Assembly: GCF_031755915.1 (NCBI RefSeq) | Contig: NC_083387.1 | Span: 18,187,001-18,251,000, forward strand | Direction of reading: 5' to 3' | Source of the DNA: Ziziphus jujuba | Taxonomy: Eukaryota; Streptophyta; Magnoliopsida; Rosales; Rhamnaceae | DNA: 64,000 bases | Program-made: the position numbers and the translations under genes | Part shown: piece after piece, positions 12,134-23,889 of the stretch | How the letters are laid out: every line of letters starts with the position of its first letter | How positions within the stretch are numbered: the stretch's first letter is position 1 | The notes under the pieces: model-generated | Databases searched by the model: none | The model's input: only the letters and a program-made list of their open reading frames with translations | What the model was told of the DNA's origin: nothing

Positions 12134-13128
12134 TATTACTAAAATTAAAAGTTAGATCAATGAGTCGCTAGATCATATGCCTTTTTAAATGTAAAATTAC
12201 CATTTTAGAATTATTGCCAAAAGTTTAAGAAGTAAATAAACAGTACTTGGAGAAACTTATTTGTTTTAAACGAATTAAAAAAAGAGCGTCTATGAAACTG
12301 TTTATCCTTTAGCGACACAGTTTATCTGAATATGTCGCCTGTTTATCCAATTTCTTAAAATTTTTGGCGCGCTTTCAAAATTTACGCGGGATTTTGAATA
12401 CCATTTCTTTTCACAAAATATGGGTTAGTACACTTCATAATAGGTGTTAGAATTGGAAGCAATCTAAAAAAGACTTGAAGAGTGGGATATTTCGTGTTTA
12501 ATTTTCCATTTGCTTGCATTGCTATCTGGAAGTTGGATTTCTTTCTTCGTGGATTCTTCTTTCTTCGTCAACCTCGTGGTTAGCTTGGATTCTTCTTTCT
12601 TCGTCTCCCTCGTGGTTAGCTTGGATTATTCTTTCTTCGTCTCCATGGTTTCGGTGAGTTTCTTTTCGCTTTATGATTGGCGGTGACATGTGGTGGATTG
12701 GGTTATTTTTTATTTATTTATTCATTATACCCAAAGGTTCGGTTCGTTGGGTTTTCTTAATCTTGTTTTTGTGGATAATTTGTTTTCGATGGGTTTTCTT
12801 AATTTTGCTTTTGTCAATAATTTGTTTGCGATGAGTTTTCTTAATCTCGCTTTTGTGGATAATTTGTTTGCGATGGGTTTTTTTAATCTTGCTTCAATGG
12901 GTTTCTTAATCTTGCTTTTGTCGATAATTTGTTTGAGATGGGTTTTCTTAATCTTGCTTTTGTCGATAATTTGTTTGCAATGGGTTTTCTTAATCTTGCT
13001 TCGATGGGTTTCTTAATCTTGCTTTTGTCGATAATTTGTTTGCGATGGGTTTTCTTAATCTTGTTTTGTCTCAATTTTTTTTTATGATATTGTTTGATAT
13101 TGTTCTGTTTAATTAGATTGGTAGGGAA
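12134..13128 (+). promoter_or_regulatory. Promoter and 5' leader of the transposase gene, with probable leader intron
   Basis: From 12134 to about 12450 the sequence is non-repetitive except for stray GTCGC motifs. About 12540-12640 is a leader-like stretch with a short tandem repeat around CTCGTGGTTAGCTTGGATT. A good splice donor (TTTCG|GTGAGT) lies at 12654 and an acceptor (GGTAG) at 13121-13124, five bases before the start ATG. A 5'UTR intron of about 470 bp is therefore likely, and it would contain the minisatellite. Confidence 0.5.
12749..13066 (+). repeat. 42-bp minisatellite in the transposase 5' leader intron
   Basis: Units begin with GGGTTTTCTTAATCTTGCTT and end with GATAATTTGTTTGCGAT. 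Starts are near 12749, 12791, 12833, 12875, 12899 (after a short unit), 12940, 12982, 13006 (after another short unit) and 13047. Full units are 41-42 bp and two short units are 24 bp. An open frame through the repeat is a result of the unit length, not evidence of a protein. Confidence 0.85.
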
Positions 13129-16100
13129 ATGGATAAATCGTGGATAACGAAGGATAGAACCTCAAGCGATTTTGCTAAGGGGTTGAGTGAATTTTTGAAA
13201 TTTAGCATGGAGAATGCCAATGATTGTAATGCCATACGGTGTCCTTGCATGCAATGCGGGAATATGAAAATCCATACTATTAGGGATATTAAAGGCCATA
13301 TATATTGGAATGGGTTTGATGTCAACTATCGGCGATGGATTTGGCATGGTGAGTCATGTGCTGATGGTATTAGACCATCTTCTCATTTTGGGAATATTAA
13401 TGTAGAATATAATGAAAATGATAGTAGTAGTAAGGAAGACGTGGCTTTCAATAGCTTAGACATGACCCGTGCTGCATTAGAAACTTTTGATAATGATCCT
13501 AATGAATTTGCTACCTTATTGGAGGATGCGGAGAAACCTTTGTACCTAGGTTGTACCAAATTTACCAAGTTGTCTGCTTTGGTTAAATTATACAACTTAA
13601 AGGTAAGATATGGATATTCTGATAAGAGCTTTGATGTACTGTTGCAATTGTTATCCCAGATGTTGCCAAATGACAATGTGTTGCCAACCTCCATGTACAA
13701 TGTTAAGAAGACTTTGAGTGCTTTGGGAATGGAGTACATCAAGATTCATGCATGTCCTAAAAGTTGTATTCTGTTTAGGAAGGAATATGTGGACCTTAAT
13801 GAATGTCCTAAATGTGGATCTGCTAGATGGAAAATTGATAAGAATGGAGTTGCTAGCAATATTCCAAATAAAGTTTTATGGTACTTTCCTATTATTCCGC
13901 GTTTTAAACGAATGTTTCGTAGTGTTGAAACAGCTAAGAATTTGACATGGCATGCCAATGGGAGAAAGGTTAAGACAGGGAAAATGCAACACCCTGCGGA
14001 TTCTCCATCTTGGAAGTTGGTTGATCGTTTATGGCCAAACTTTGCATCCGAAGATAGGAATTTGAGACTTGGGATCGCGGCCGATGGAGTTAATCCACAT
14101 AATATGTTGAGTAGTAGGTATAGTTGTTGGCCTGTGATGACGGTTGTGTATAATCTTCCTCCTTGGTTGTGTATGAAGCGGAAATTTATGATGTTAAGTC
14201 TTCTAATTTCTGGACCGAAGCAACCAGGAAATCAAATTGATGTATACATGGAGCCGTTAGTTGAAGACCTGCAGCGGTTGTGGAATGAGGGTGTTACGGT
14301 CTTCGATGCTTACCGTCAGGAGAAATTCACGTTGAAGGCAGTGTTGCTATGGACAATAAATGATTTCCCAGCTTATGGTAACTTGTCCGGTCATGCGGTG
14401 AAGGGATATTATGCTTGTCCAATTTGCAGTGAAAATACTTTTGCTACAAGGCTAAAGCATGGAAAAAAAATGAGTTTTACCGGGCATAGAAGATTTCTTC
14501 CTCCAAATCATCAATATAGAAGGCAAAAGAAGGCTTTCAATGGATTTCAAGAATTTGGAGTGCCTCCAAAACCGTTGACTGGAGAAGAAATATTAGATAA
14601 GCTTAATGCAATGAGATTTGATAACTCACACAAGAGGAAAAGGACTGTTGATTCTGAAGAATGTTGGAAGAGGAAGTCCATTTTTTTTGAATTGGAATAT
14701 TGGAAATTTCTCCATGTGCGACATAATTTAGATGTCATGCATATTGAGAAAAATGTTTGTGAGAGCATATATGGTACATTGCTCAATATTCCTGGTAAGA
14801 CGAAGGACGGAGTTAATGCTCGGTTAGATTTACAAGAAATGGGTTTGCGGAAAGACTTGGCCCCTAAGCCTCAAGGTAATCGAACTTTCCTACCACCGGC
14901 CTGCTATACATTATCAAAGCATGAGAAGAAATTGTTTTGTAAGTGTTTAGCGGACTTAAAGGTTCCAGATGGTTATTCTTCAAACTTTAGGAATCTTGTT
15001 TCAATGGAGGACTTAAAGATGGTAGGATTGAAATCTCATGATTGTCATACATTGATGCAACAACTCTTGCCTCTTGCAATTCGTGCAATCCTTCCTAAAC
15101 ATGTGAGACATGCAATTGCAAGACTTTGTTTTTTCTTCAATGCAATTTGCAAGAAGTCTATCATTGTTGCTGAATTGGAAAATATTCAAAATGATCTTGT
15201 CGAAACTTTGTGCCTTTTAGAGAAATTCTTTCCACCATCATTTTTTGATGTAATGGTTCATCTAACTGTACATTTGGTTCGAGAGGTAAGATTGTGTGGA
15301 CCAGTACATTTCAGGTGGATGTACCCGTTTGAGAGGTACATGAAAGTATTGAAAAGTTATGTTCGAAACAAAAATCGACCAGAAGGTTGTATTGCCGAGG
15401 GTTACATATGTGAAGAAGTGATTGAGTTTTGTAGTGAATTTCAGAGAGGATTAGATGCAGTTGGAAACCCAATTGGTAGATATCAAAAGTTAAATGATAA
15501 GGATGATGTTGGCGCCCCATTTAAAGGTGGAAAAAATCAATCAATTGATCAACAACTTTGGGAGCAAGTTCATAGATATATACTTTTGAATACACCAGAA
15601 GTGGAACCGTATGTCAGGTGCGTATATACATGTTAATGTATAAAATAGTTGATATATATTTTTAATATATATATATATATATATATCAACATGTATAATT
15701 TAGTTGATATTTTGAATATATTAATAGGCATCGATAAGTTCATATGTTGGATATATTTTTATTAATTACAACAACTTTTATTTGTTTTAGTATTCATTTT
15801 GAAGTCTTGAAGTCAAGCAAAAAAAATCGAGGAAAAAAAGCAAAATGGTTTCAAGACGAACACAAACGTACATTTCCGTACTGGTTACGTGATAAGGTAT
15901 GGGAAAGTTAAATATTCAATATATAATATAATTGTTTTAGCTTTAAATTTTCATATTTTTCTATTGACTAGATTGCACAAGAGCGAAGTCAACCTAACCA
16001 CACAGTGTCTGAAACATTACGATGGTTAGCCCATGGTCCGCAATGGGTGGTAACGAAACATGAAGGATATGTCATTAGAGGGGTTAGATTCAACACTCTA

Positions 16101-16631
16101 AATATGGATAATAAGAGGGTCACCCAGAATAGTGGTGTCAAAGTTATTGCCAAAAGTGAGCATTTTGCTAGTGCTAAGGATAATAACCCAATTTTAGCCG
16201 AGATGACATACTATGGGATCATAAGAGAGATTTGGGACGTCGATTACACTATGTTTCGAATTCCAGTGTTCAAGTGTGATTGGGTTGACAGCAGTGGTGT
16301 GAAAGTTGATGAGATGGGGTTTACATGTGTTAACTTTAGTAAAATTGGATATAAATCTGACCCATTCATCATGGCTTCACAAGTTCAACAAATATTTTAT
16401 GTTGAAGATCAACTTGACTCGAGATGGTCTATTGTTTTAACTCCACCACGACATTGTACTTTGGTTGAAGAAGAATTGGTTGAAGAAGATGTTCTTGGCG
16501 ATACTACAATGGCTCACAATCCATTTGCCATACAATTGCCAAGTGTTGATGAAAATGATAATGAGGATGAATGTGAGAGTGGCTATGTTCGTAATGACTG
16601 TGAGGGGATATGGATAAACAATATCTTCTAA
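13129..16631 (+). CDS. TNP2-type (TNPD-like) CACTA transposase
   Basis: Three exons are in frame: 13129-15617, 15791-15896 and 15972-16631, totalling 3255 nt and about 1084 aa, ending in TAA. The N-terminus (about 3-75, MDKSWITKD then CPCMQCGN) is the transposase-associated domain. Residues about 150-540 are the tnp2 catalytic region (YGYSDKSFD, CPKCGSARW, LRLGIAADGVNPHNM, HNLDVMHIEKNVCESIYGTL). About 647-770 match DUF4218 (LLPLAIRAILPKHVRHAIARL, then FRWMYPFERYMKVLKSYVRN). Exon 3 contains DUF4216 near 947-1020 (IREIWDVDYTMFRIPVFKCDW). Family role: cuts and joins the transposon ends. The ATG follows a plausible leader-intron acceptor. I saw no frameshift or premature stop. Confidence 0.93.
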
Positions 16632-17100
16632 ATAAATTGGTACGTATATTTATTAACTTATAATTATATTTTAAGTAATATTTATTTATTCATTGTGTGT
16701 TTTTTTCTTATGTGTTATCCACTTTAATTAGGAGAATATGTGCCACGCCAAACCTTAAGAAGGTAAATATTCATTAAATTTTCGTTTGCCAAATTACAAT
16801 TTAATTTATTAATTATGATTAAGTTTTTATTAATTTATTTTGCGTCAGTGCTAACAAAATTTTTTATTTTTCCATATGCAGTATGAGGGCGTAATATCGT
16901 CAACTAGAGTACATCAACTTCCATCTCAATAAGTATGCATATGTATGTCAATGAGATGATATTTAATTATATTGATTATTGTTTTGTTATGAACAAGTAT
17001 TTATTTTAAATTTTATATTTTAATTATTTTGGACGAAGTTAGTTTGGGTTTTTTGCTATTATAATTAATTTTATATTTTAATAAATTTTTATGAAGATAA
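16632..17100 (+). other. 3' untranslated region of transposase with two probable introns
   Basis: After the stop codon a donor (ATTG|GTACGT) at 16640 pairs with an acceptor ending at 16731. A short exon 16732-16762 (GAGAATATG ... AAGAAG) follows. A second intron would run 16763-16882 (TATGCAG). The following exon, about 16883 onward, contains no recognisable domain. Transcript evidence would be needed to confirm it. Confidence 0.4.
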
Positions 17101-18018
17101 ATCTAAAAAATAAAAGAAATGGCGGTTTATGAATATAACTAAAAGTCGCCTAAAATATATAACGACATATAATAAGATCAATTTGGCGACTCATATAATT
17201 TTTAGCGACATAAATATATAGTTGTATACGTCGCTAAATAGGTCAAAGAGTCGCTAAAAATTAATAAATATGCGACTCTTATAATATGTCGCTAAAATAT
17301 AAACGGTCGCTAATATGGCGACACTAAAAACTCCTCGCTAATTGTTACGGGTCGTTAAAAAACCGATCCACAAAATTTGTCGCTAAACCTAATACGTCGC
17401 TACATAGATGCAAAACGGCGTCGCTAAAAATTCATGAGACGCTATTTTAGAGACACTAAAAAATAGTCGCTAAAAATATAACGTCGTTAAAAGAGAGACT
17501 CAAATAATGCGTCGCAAAAATTAAAGTGTCGCTAAATAGGCGACAAACAAAATATGTCGCAAAAAATAAAGTGTCGCTAAATAGGCGACAAACAAAATGT
17601 GTCGCAAAAACTAAAGAGTCGCTAAATAGGCGACAAACAAAATGTGTCGCCAAAACTAAAGCGTCGCTAAATAGGCGACAAACAAAATGTGTCGCTAAAA
17701 ATGAATGAGTCGCTATTCAGGAAGAATTTTTAGCGACATAATTATTTGGCGACTAATCACACAACTGTCGCTAAAAATTTATTAGCGACTTTATTATAAA
17801 GAGTCGCTATTTTATTAGTCGCTATAAGTACATCACTGTATGAGTCGCTAAAAATATAATGTGCGTCGCTAAAATGTATTATTAGGCGACTGTTATTATA
17901 CGTCGCCTGTTATCTTATATATTTCGCGACAAGACATTTGGCGACTCAGTCAAATGCGTCGCTGTTTATTTAGTGCGACGCAGTACTTGCGTCGTGTATC
18001 AGCTCGATTCTAGTAGTG
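17101..18018. repeat. Right subterminal repeats and terminus of the CACTA element
   Basis: GTCGCTAAA/GCGACNNA motifs occur every 20-40 bases in both orientations. From 17527 to about 17706 they form four near-perfect 45-bp tandem units containing GTCGCTAAATAGGCGACAAA. The region differs from the left side: the long palindromes with A-tracts are absent. The terminal inverted repeat at the right edge (GCTCGATTCTAGTAGTG) ends at 18018. Confidence 0.88.
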
Positions 18019-19595
18019 ACTATTTGGTATTTTTATCATGCTCTAGGAATTTTTTTTATCATATGATATTCTATTGCACTTTTCGAATTTTCTTTGGATT
18101 TTCATGTTTTTTTTTTTTTTTTTGAATGTTTAGTATTTCTTTTGGGCACTTGGAACTTTTTTTTTTAACCATTTGGTATTTTTTTAGACTTTTAGAATTT
18201 TTTTTACCATGTGCTATTTGGATCCTGCTCCTGAAATTTTTTTTTTATGAACATCTACTATTTTTTTTGGGTCTCTCGATTTTCTTTTAATGTTTTAAAT
18301 GGAAAAATTGGAGGAAACTCTGGAAAATGAATTAAAAAAAATCAAATTTGAAGGTCATATGTGCAATATATAATCCCTATTTGATAGTTTCCGTTAATTT
18401 TAACCATATTACATCAATTTGTAAAGATTTTGAAAATAGGAAATATCAATATGTTGAAATTAATTTTAAAATCCTCAAATGAAATTAAGTGATATTACAT
18501 GGTATTAAATGTAGTTATTACAAGGTATTAAATGTAGCTATCCTTCTTTTAAATGGCTGTTTTTTTTTTTTTTTTTTTGACATGGTAAAAAAAAAAAAAT
18601 TTAATAATGCATAGAGTCATTAGAGTTGCTTTTATAATCTTTGGATTTCTGCAAAGATGAAACTTAACTCATTGAAATAATTCAAAAGCTATAAAAGATA
18701 AACTACTTTAAAAGAAATAAAGTACACTTTATTTGAACTTAACATGCGTGCATATGAATATCCCAACTTTGATATAATAAATATGATATCTCAAAAATTA
18801 TTTTCCAACATAGTCAAGAAAGAGTTGCAACTTGCGGAAGTTACTTGGAGTTTTTTAAATATTAGTAAGGTAACAGCAATTTAGTTTTTACAGTTTATTC
18901 CGTCCATATAATATATATATATATATATATTTTCAGGGGTTTTCGGATGTATTAAGTTTTTGACACTTTTTTTTGTTCACCTTTTGTACTAATCTTCATC
19001 AATAAAAGTTTGCTTCTCTTTGTCCATGGTTTTTTTTTGTCAATGATTTTCTACGTAAATCCGAATGTATTTTTCTTCTTCTATTGCCATTGTTTTGTTA
19101 TAGTTTTCACAACACTCGGAAACCAATGATAGTAACAAAAATTAGTAGGAATTGCATGTAAAACATAAACACAGAAAATAAAAATAATCAACAAGATCAA
19201 CTGCACACCTAATAAAAGTAAAATAAAAAGAAGAGAAACATCTAGAATAAAATATCACAAACCATTTTTTTTCCCAAAAAAAAAAAAAAAACTTAAATTT
19301 AATTACATTTAATTCAGTTTAATGAAATTTATAAATATATTGTACTCTATTTGGATAAATTGAGATTTTTGTTTCCCCCACGAAATGATAACTCATTTTA
19401 TTTTATTTTATTTAAACAATATGTTGACTTTTAGAGCTATTTGAACATATTTTTATTGTTTAGTTGATGTGTTTAGTCGAAAATTTAAATAATGATTGGT
19501 ATTCGCCGATTGATAAGGAGTACTTGCATTAATTAATAAGGTCAACTGCACACCTAATACAGAGAGAAATCTATAATAAAATGTTAACAAACAAC
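18019..19595. other. AT-rich intergenic DNA
   Basis: Degenerate T-rich repeats containing TTTGGTATTTTT and GGAATTTTTTTTA occupy about 18020-18290. A T18 run at 18561-18578, an A-rich run and a (TA)n tract near 18910 are visible. No coding sequence or transposon terminus was recognised. Confidence 0.6.
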
Positions 19596-21482
19596 TCAAG
19601 CTTTGATCAAATTCAGTTTGGTTACAAACTCTTCAATATTCATGTCAGAACTTCCACCTTCATCTACTGCCTTCTTGGCCAATATCCTCCATCTATCAGC
19701 ATTAAATATTTTCTCTTTCCCTCTCTCTCCCTCCATTATTTCCCGTATGCAATATTCTATTGCTTCTCGTTTTACAATTCCTTTCTCATTAGTGGGAGCT
19801 TTAATTCCCAGCTTCCAAACATCCATTATATACTTTGCATTGGTGCTTTGGTCGGTCCACTGTGGCATTGCCACCATTGCAACCCCCAAGCTCAAAGCTT
19901 CAAGGGTTGAGTTCCAACCACAATGAGTAATGAAGCATCCAATTGCCTTGTGAGCCAAAACCTCCATCTGTGGACACCATGAAACCACCAAACCCTTCTC
20001 AGATGTCTCATCCAAGAATCCTTTTGGGAGCTTAGCTTCCTGTGATTTCCTTACCACCCAAAGAAAGTGGCAATTGCTTTTCTTCAAACCCCATGCTAGT
20101 TCCTCCATTTGCTCCACGTCAAGAACTGCTAGGCTACCAAACGAAACATAAACAACAGACCCTTTTGATCTTTCATTTAGCCACTTTATGCAAGCATCAA
20201 CGTTTGGATTGAAAATGCTAAACCCATATTCCTTGTCATCTTCAAGTCGCTTGTCCAAGTACGTTGATGGGATACTTGGTCCAATTGTCCTCAAAGGCCA
20301 TATCTTCATCATCCAATCAACCACCTATACATACATATATACATATATTCAAGAAAAACGAAAAAATGAAATACAAGCCATTCCTCCAAGACTAAAAACT
20401 TTTTTGTTTTATGTCACAGAACCCCACACTAGACCTTTGTTTAGTACTTTACCATTGCATCTTAAACTTTGATTCCCACACCACCCCCCCCCCCCCCCCC
20501 CCCCCCCAAAACCCCACTTTTCTCTAGTTGATAAAAGCCATCCAAAAAGTTATCCATGTGCATATCGGATGACTTCTAATATTAAAATAGCTAATTTTCC
20601 ATCCAAGATTTTGATGTCTGTTATCAATTGGAGTAAAGTGGGGGGAAAAAACAAAGTTTAAGGTGGAATATGACGCTTTTAAAAGATTGGGGGTAAAGTG
20701 AGAAGCAAGGTAGAGTTTGGTGAGTTTAGTGATATTAAGCCAAACTTTTTTAGTTCAAAGCAAAAATGAAGAAAAACCAATGAAAATCACTCATTCGTTA
20801 GATTAATAATAATCAAGCTGACCTCTTTTTCCAGCTCATAATATGTGTTGCAGAGGATCCAATCAGCTTCGTTAATGTTAGAGAATTGATCCACAAGCAG
20901 TTTAAAGACAGCCGGGTACGATTCCAAATCATAAACATACGATGGCATATCTGAAGGTTCCAATGAAGGCAAACCAGGAAGCAAAATTTCTGATTCCAAA
21001 AGAGGAACTTTCAGCAACCCTTTATGTATATGATATAATATGGTGCCAACAGCACAAGATTGAGTGAAGAAAACAGCCCCTTTAAGTCCAAATTTCTTAC
21101 CCACATCTAGAGCCCAAGGCAAGAATGCATCATAAACAATACAATCAACTGGGAATCCTGATCTAGAAATCTTCTTAAGGAGCTCCATCAATGTTTGTGA
21201 ACCTACTAGCCGAAAGCTCTCCAAATATGCCTGAATGCTTTCTACATCTTCCAGCCCGCCTTCGTCGTAGCCATCAGAAATGGTCTCGAAAGTTATGGGG
21301 ATGGAAGTAAGACAACCAAAATGGATGGTTTTGCAGATGGATTTGGTGGTAACCAGTGTAACTTTGACACCTTTTTGTTCTAACCGCTTGGAGAATTGGA
21401 GCATAGGATTAATGTGGCCTTGGGTTGGATAGGCTAAAGCCAAACAGTGAGATTGATGATGGGTTATCTTTGCTTTCTCCAT
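19596..21482 (-). CDS. UDP-glycosyltransferase, UGT74-like
   Basis: Two exons, 21482-20823 and 20324-19596, join in frame at E-K-E | V-V-D across a 498-bp intron to give about 462 aa, usual for this family. The enzyme should transfer a sugar, most likely glucose from UDP-glucose, to a small hydrophobic acceptor in the cytosol. The N-terminus carries the catalytic His23 (YPTQGHINPM) and an activating-Asp region (IVYDAFLPWALDVG). The 44-residue PSPG donor-binding box spans about 336-379, from WCPQ through HCGWNS to the final DQ, with its Gln typical of UDP-glucose use. LWPLRTIGPSIPS-type and YLDKRLEDD segments after the exon junction are typical of group L UGT74 enzymes, which glucosylate carboxylic acids such as salicylate or auxins, or terpenoids. 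The acceptor here is unknown. An upstream in-frame ATG at 21524 exists; 21482 (MEKAK) fits the family better. Confidence 0.92.
20484..20507 (+). repeat. C24 homopolymer in the UGT intron
   Basis: An uninterrupted run of 24 C lies inside the UGT intron. On the transcribed strand it is G24, a possible quadruplex-forming tract. Its length is likely to be polymorphic or mis-called. Confidence 0.9.
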
Positions 21483-21936
21483 TTCTGTGTGTTGACTAGT
21501 TGATAGATCTGATTTTATGGACATTTATCTAGTTGAATCACAAGTTGTGCACCATTGATTTGTATTTAATGCGAATGATAGGTGCGTGATGAGTAATTTA
21601 GAATTGTAGATCTAACCAAAACATATAAAGAATGCAAGAAAGTTAGTACAAGAAAGTTAATAATATAACAATTAAGATATGATCTCCTTTTATATTCTAA
21701 TGTATTTCTCGATTATAGAGCTACTCACACGTAGCCAAGTCTACAAATATATCTCTCACTATTATATAATGACAAGAATTAAAAACTTTACAAGGGGTTA
21801 CATTGGTTAAACATTTTCTTTGCTAATATGAATGATAAAAGTTGGAGAAATTTCATCTAATTGGTGACTCCCTGGCCAGTTTAAGGCAATATTGGAAAAT
21901 AATAAGGGCCTGTTATGTATTGTTTTGCGAAATTGT

Positions 21937-21968
<32 letters not shown>

Positions 21969-22778
21969 TTGAAAAATGATAGCAATTTTTTTCTTTTTTC
22001 TTTTTTTTTTTCCCTTTTTTTGTGGGGGAAGGATTTGGATATTCGAAAATTTGAACCCCTTCTAAAAATTTCATCATTTTCAAATTAGATTTTTTTTTTT
22101 TTAATATCATTAGGGTCACATAAAGAAATATAATAACCAATGGTAGTTATAAGAGAGTTAAAAGTATAGGTTTTCTTAAAAAAGAAAATGTCACTTTTCA
22201 ATTGTATCCTTGAAAGGGGTCATTGGAATTAAAATTATCCTAAAATTTATTACCATTTACCAATACAAACCAATGGAAATTATTAATTTTTCAACTTCAG
22301 AATATATGAATCAAATAGGGTCTAAGTTTAATTAATGAAGAGGAAAAAAGAGAGGCTTCTTTTCAATGATATCTTCCTTTTTACTTCTTTGATACTAAGG
22401 TAATCATGCTTGAAAGTTTCAGTACTTTCCGATCTAAGTAGTCGTCAACCATACTCTCTGAAGCCGGTTTGGAACGAATCATCGCTTGTCGGTTATATCC
22501 ATATCCAATTACACATTAATTAATTGTGTTAATTCCTTTAATTATAGTTATTATTGGCGTAGTTGCTGACATAGAGGAACATCACCAAATATGACGTTCG
22601 AACCTCATGCTTAAAAACAATAAACTATTCGCTCACCTAATCCGCATATTCCATACATCAATTTTATTATAATTCAACCTTAGAAAAATGAGCATTGTCA
22701 ACTTCTTTCCATGTAACTTATACGGAGATATGATTACCCACTACTCAATTGATCAGTTTTAATTAGATGATCATCATC

Positions 22779-22780
<2 letters not shown>
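21483..22780. other. Intergenic region between divergent UGT and b561 genes
   Basis: This would hold the promoters of the minus-strand UGT and the plus-strand DOMON/b561 gene. (AT)n at 21942-21966, several T-runs and no recognisable gene or transposon end are seen. Confidence 0.5.

Positions 22781-22833
<53 letters not shown>
22781..22833 (+). repeat. (GA)n microsatellite in the 5' leader of the b561 gene
   Basis: An uninterrupted GA repeat ends 26 bp before the ATG, followed by a second GA-rich stretch. GA/CT tracts near plant start sites can be bound by BPC/GAGA-binding factors; that role is inferred. Confidence 0.85.
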
Positions 22834-22834
<1 letters not shown>

Positions 22835-22859
22835 AAGAAAGAGAGAGAGGGGGAAAAGG

Positions 22860-23839
22860 ATGAAGGGAACTTGCTGCTTTATTCTCTTGATAACCATCAC
22901 CAGCCTTGGTTTATTGTCATCCTTTGTGAATTCACAAACAGATTCTTGTAGCTTAAATCTTAACCTCAATGCTGTTGTCCCTTTCAATACGTCTTCCCTC
23001 CACTGCCTTGCTGCCTGGGATGCTGAAGGCTTCATTCTTAGAGTAAGTCCACACCTCTTACATATATACAAATACATATATATATATATATATATATCTA
23101 TAGGATCTTGGACTAAAGATAAAGTCTGTAAACAACCTATAATTGCTAATTGGCAAGTGCCAGTCTATGATCCTAGATAAGAGAATATATATATATATAT
23201 TTGTATGTAAACTTCATATATAGTTTCAAAGAAAAAACTGAATTGGGTAAGACTTATCATTTAAAAGCAAATCCTCCGATTAATATTAGTGGTAAAAATA
23301 TTTATTTTAAAACTATATATATCAGGTCAACCAGAGGAAAAAACTGAAAGTATTATTGGCTTTAAAATGAGATTATATATGGAAAATTCTTGCAGTATGA
23401 GCAAAGTTCATCAAATGTATGGAGCTTTGTTCTCTCAGCACCAGGAGATACAAATTCATATATAGCAATTGGGTTCTCAAGCAATGGAAAAATGGTGGGT
23501 TCGAGTGCGGTTGTGGGGTGGTCTTCTAATGGTACTGGAGTGGTCAAACAATATTATCTTGGTGGAACTTCACCACGCTTGGTGGAGCCAGATAAAGGCA
23601 ACCTTGAGCTTCTCCCCAACTCATCCTCCATCATCGCTCAGTCATCTCGCCTCTACCTTACCTTCCAGTTGGAAACCAACCTGCCCCTTTCTCGCCTCAT
23701 TTATTCCGTTGGACCCGACGGAATTTTCCCGGCGGCCCCCAATTATATCTTGACGCAGCACCGGAACAAGGTCTCCACCTCAGTTAATTATAATACAGGT
23801 AAAAATGATACGCCAACTAACCTAAGTAGAAATATGTGT

Positions 23840-23889
<50 letters not shown>

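Larger units (their letters stand above)
1..18018. mobile_element. CACTA (En/Spm-type) DNA transposon, left end outside window
   Basis: The right terminus ends in TAGTAGTG at 18018. Its reverse complement starts CACTACTAGAATCGAGC, the standard CACTA-superfamily end. The next three bases (ACT, 18019-18021) would be the target duplication, but this cannot be verified because the left terminus lies before base 1. The element holds a TNP2-type transposase on the plus strand and a TNPA-like/Ulp1 fusion gene on the minus strand. GTCGC/GCGAC-rich subterminal repeats occur from base 1 through about 4.1 kb, at 9.07-12.13 kb and at 17.1-18.0 kb. The same motif at both extremes and between the genes supports one continuous element over 18 kb long. 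Both genes have open reconstructed frames, so it may be autonomous or recently so. Confidence 0.9.

Noticed and set aside
12690..13016. Repeated GFLNLAFVDNLFAM-type frame upstream of the transposase
   Set aside because: The 42-bp unit length keeps the frame open. It lies between splice signals in the leader and has no start context.
17456..17708. Open frames on both strands over the 45-bp repeats
   Set aside because: By-products of a tandem repeat whose unit is a multiple of three.
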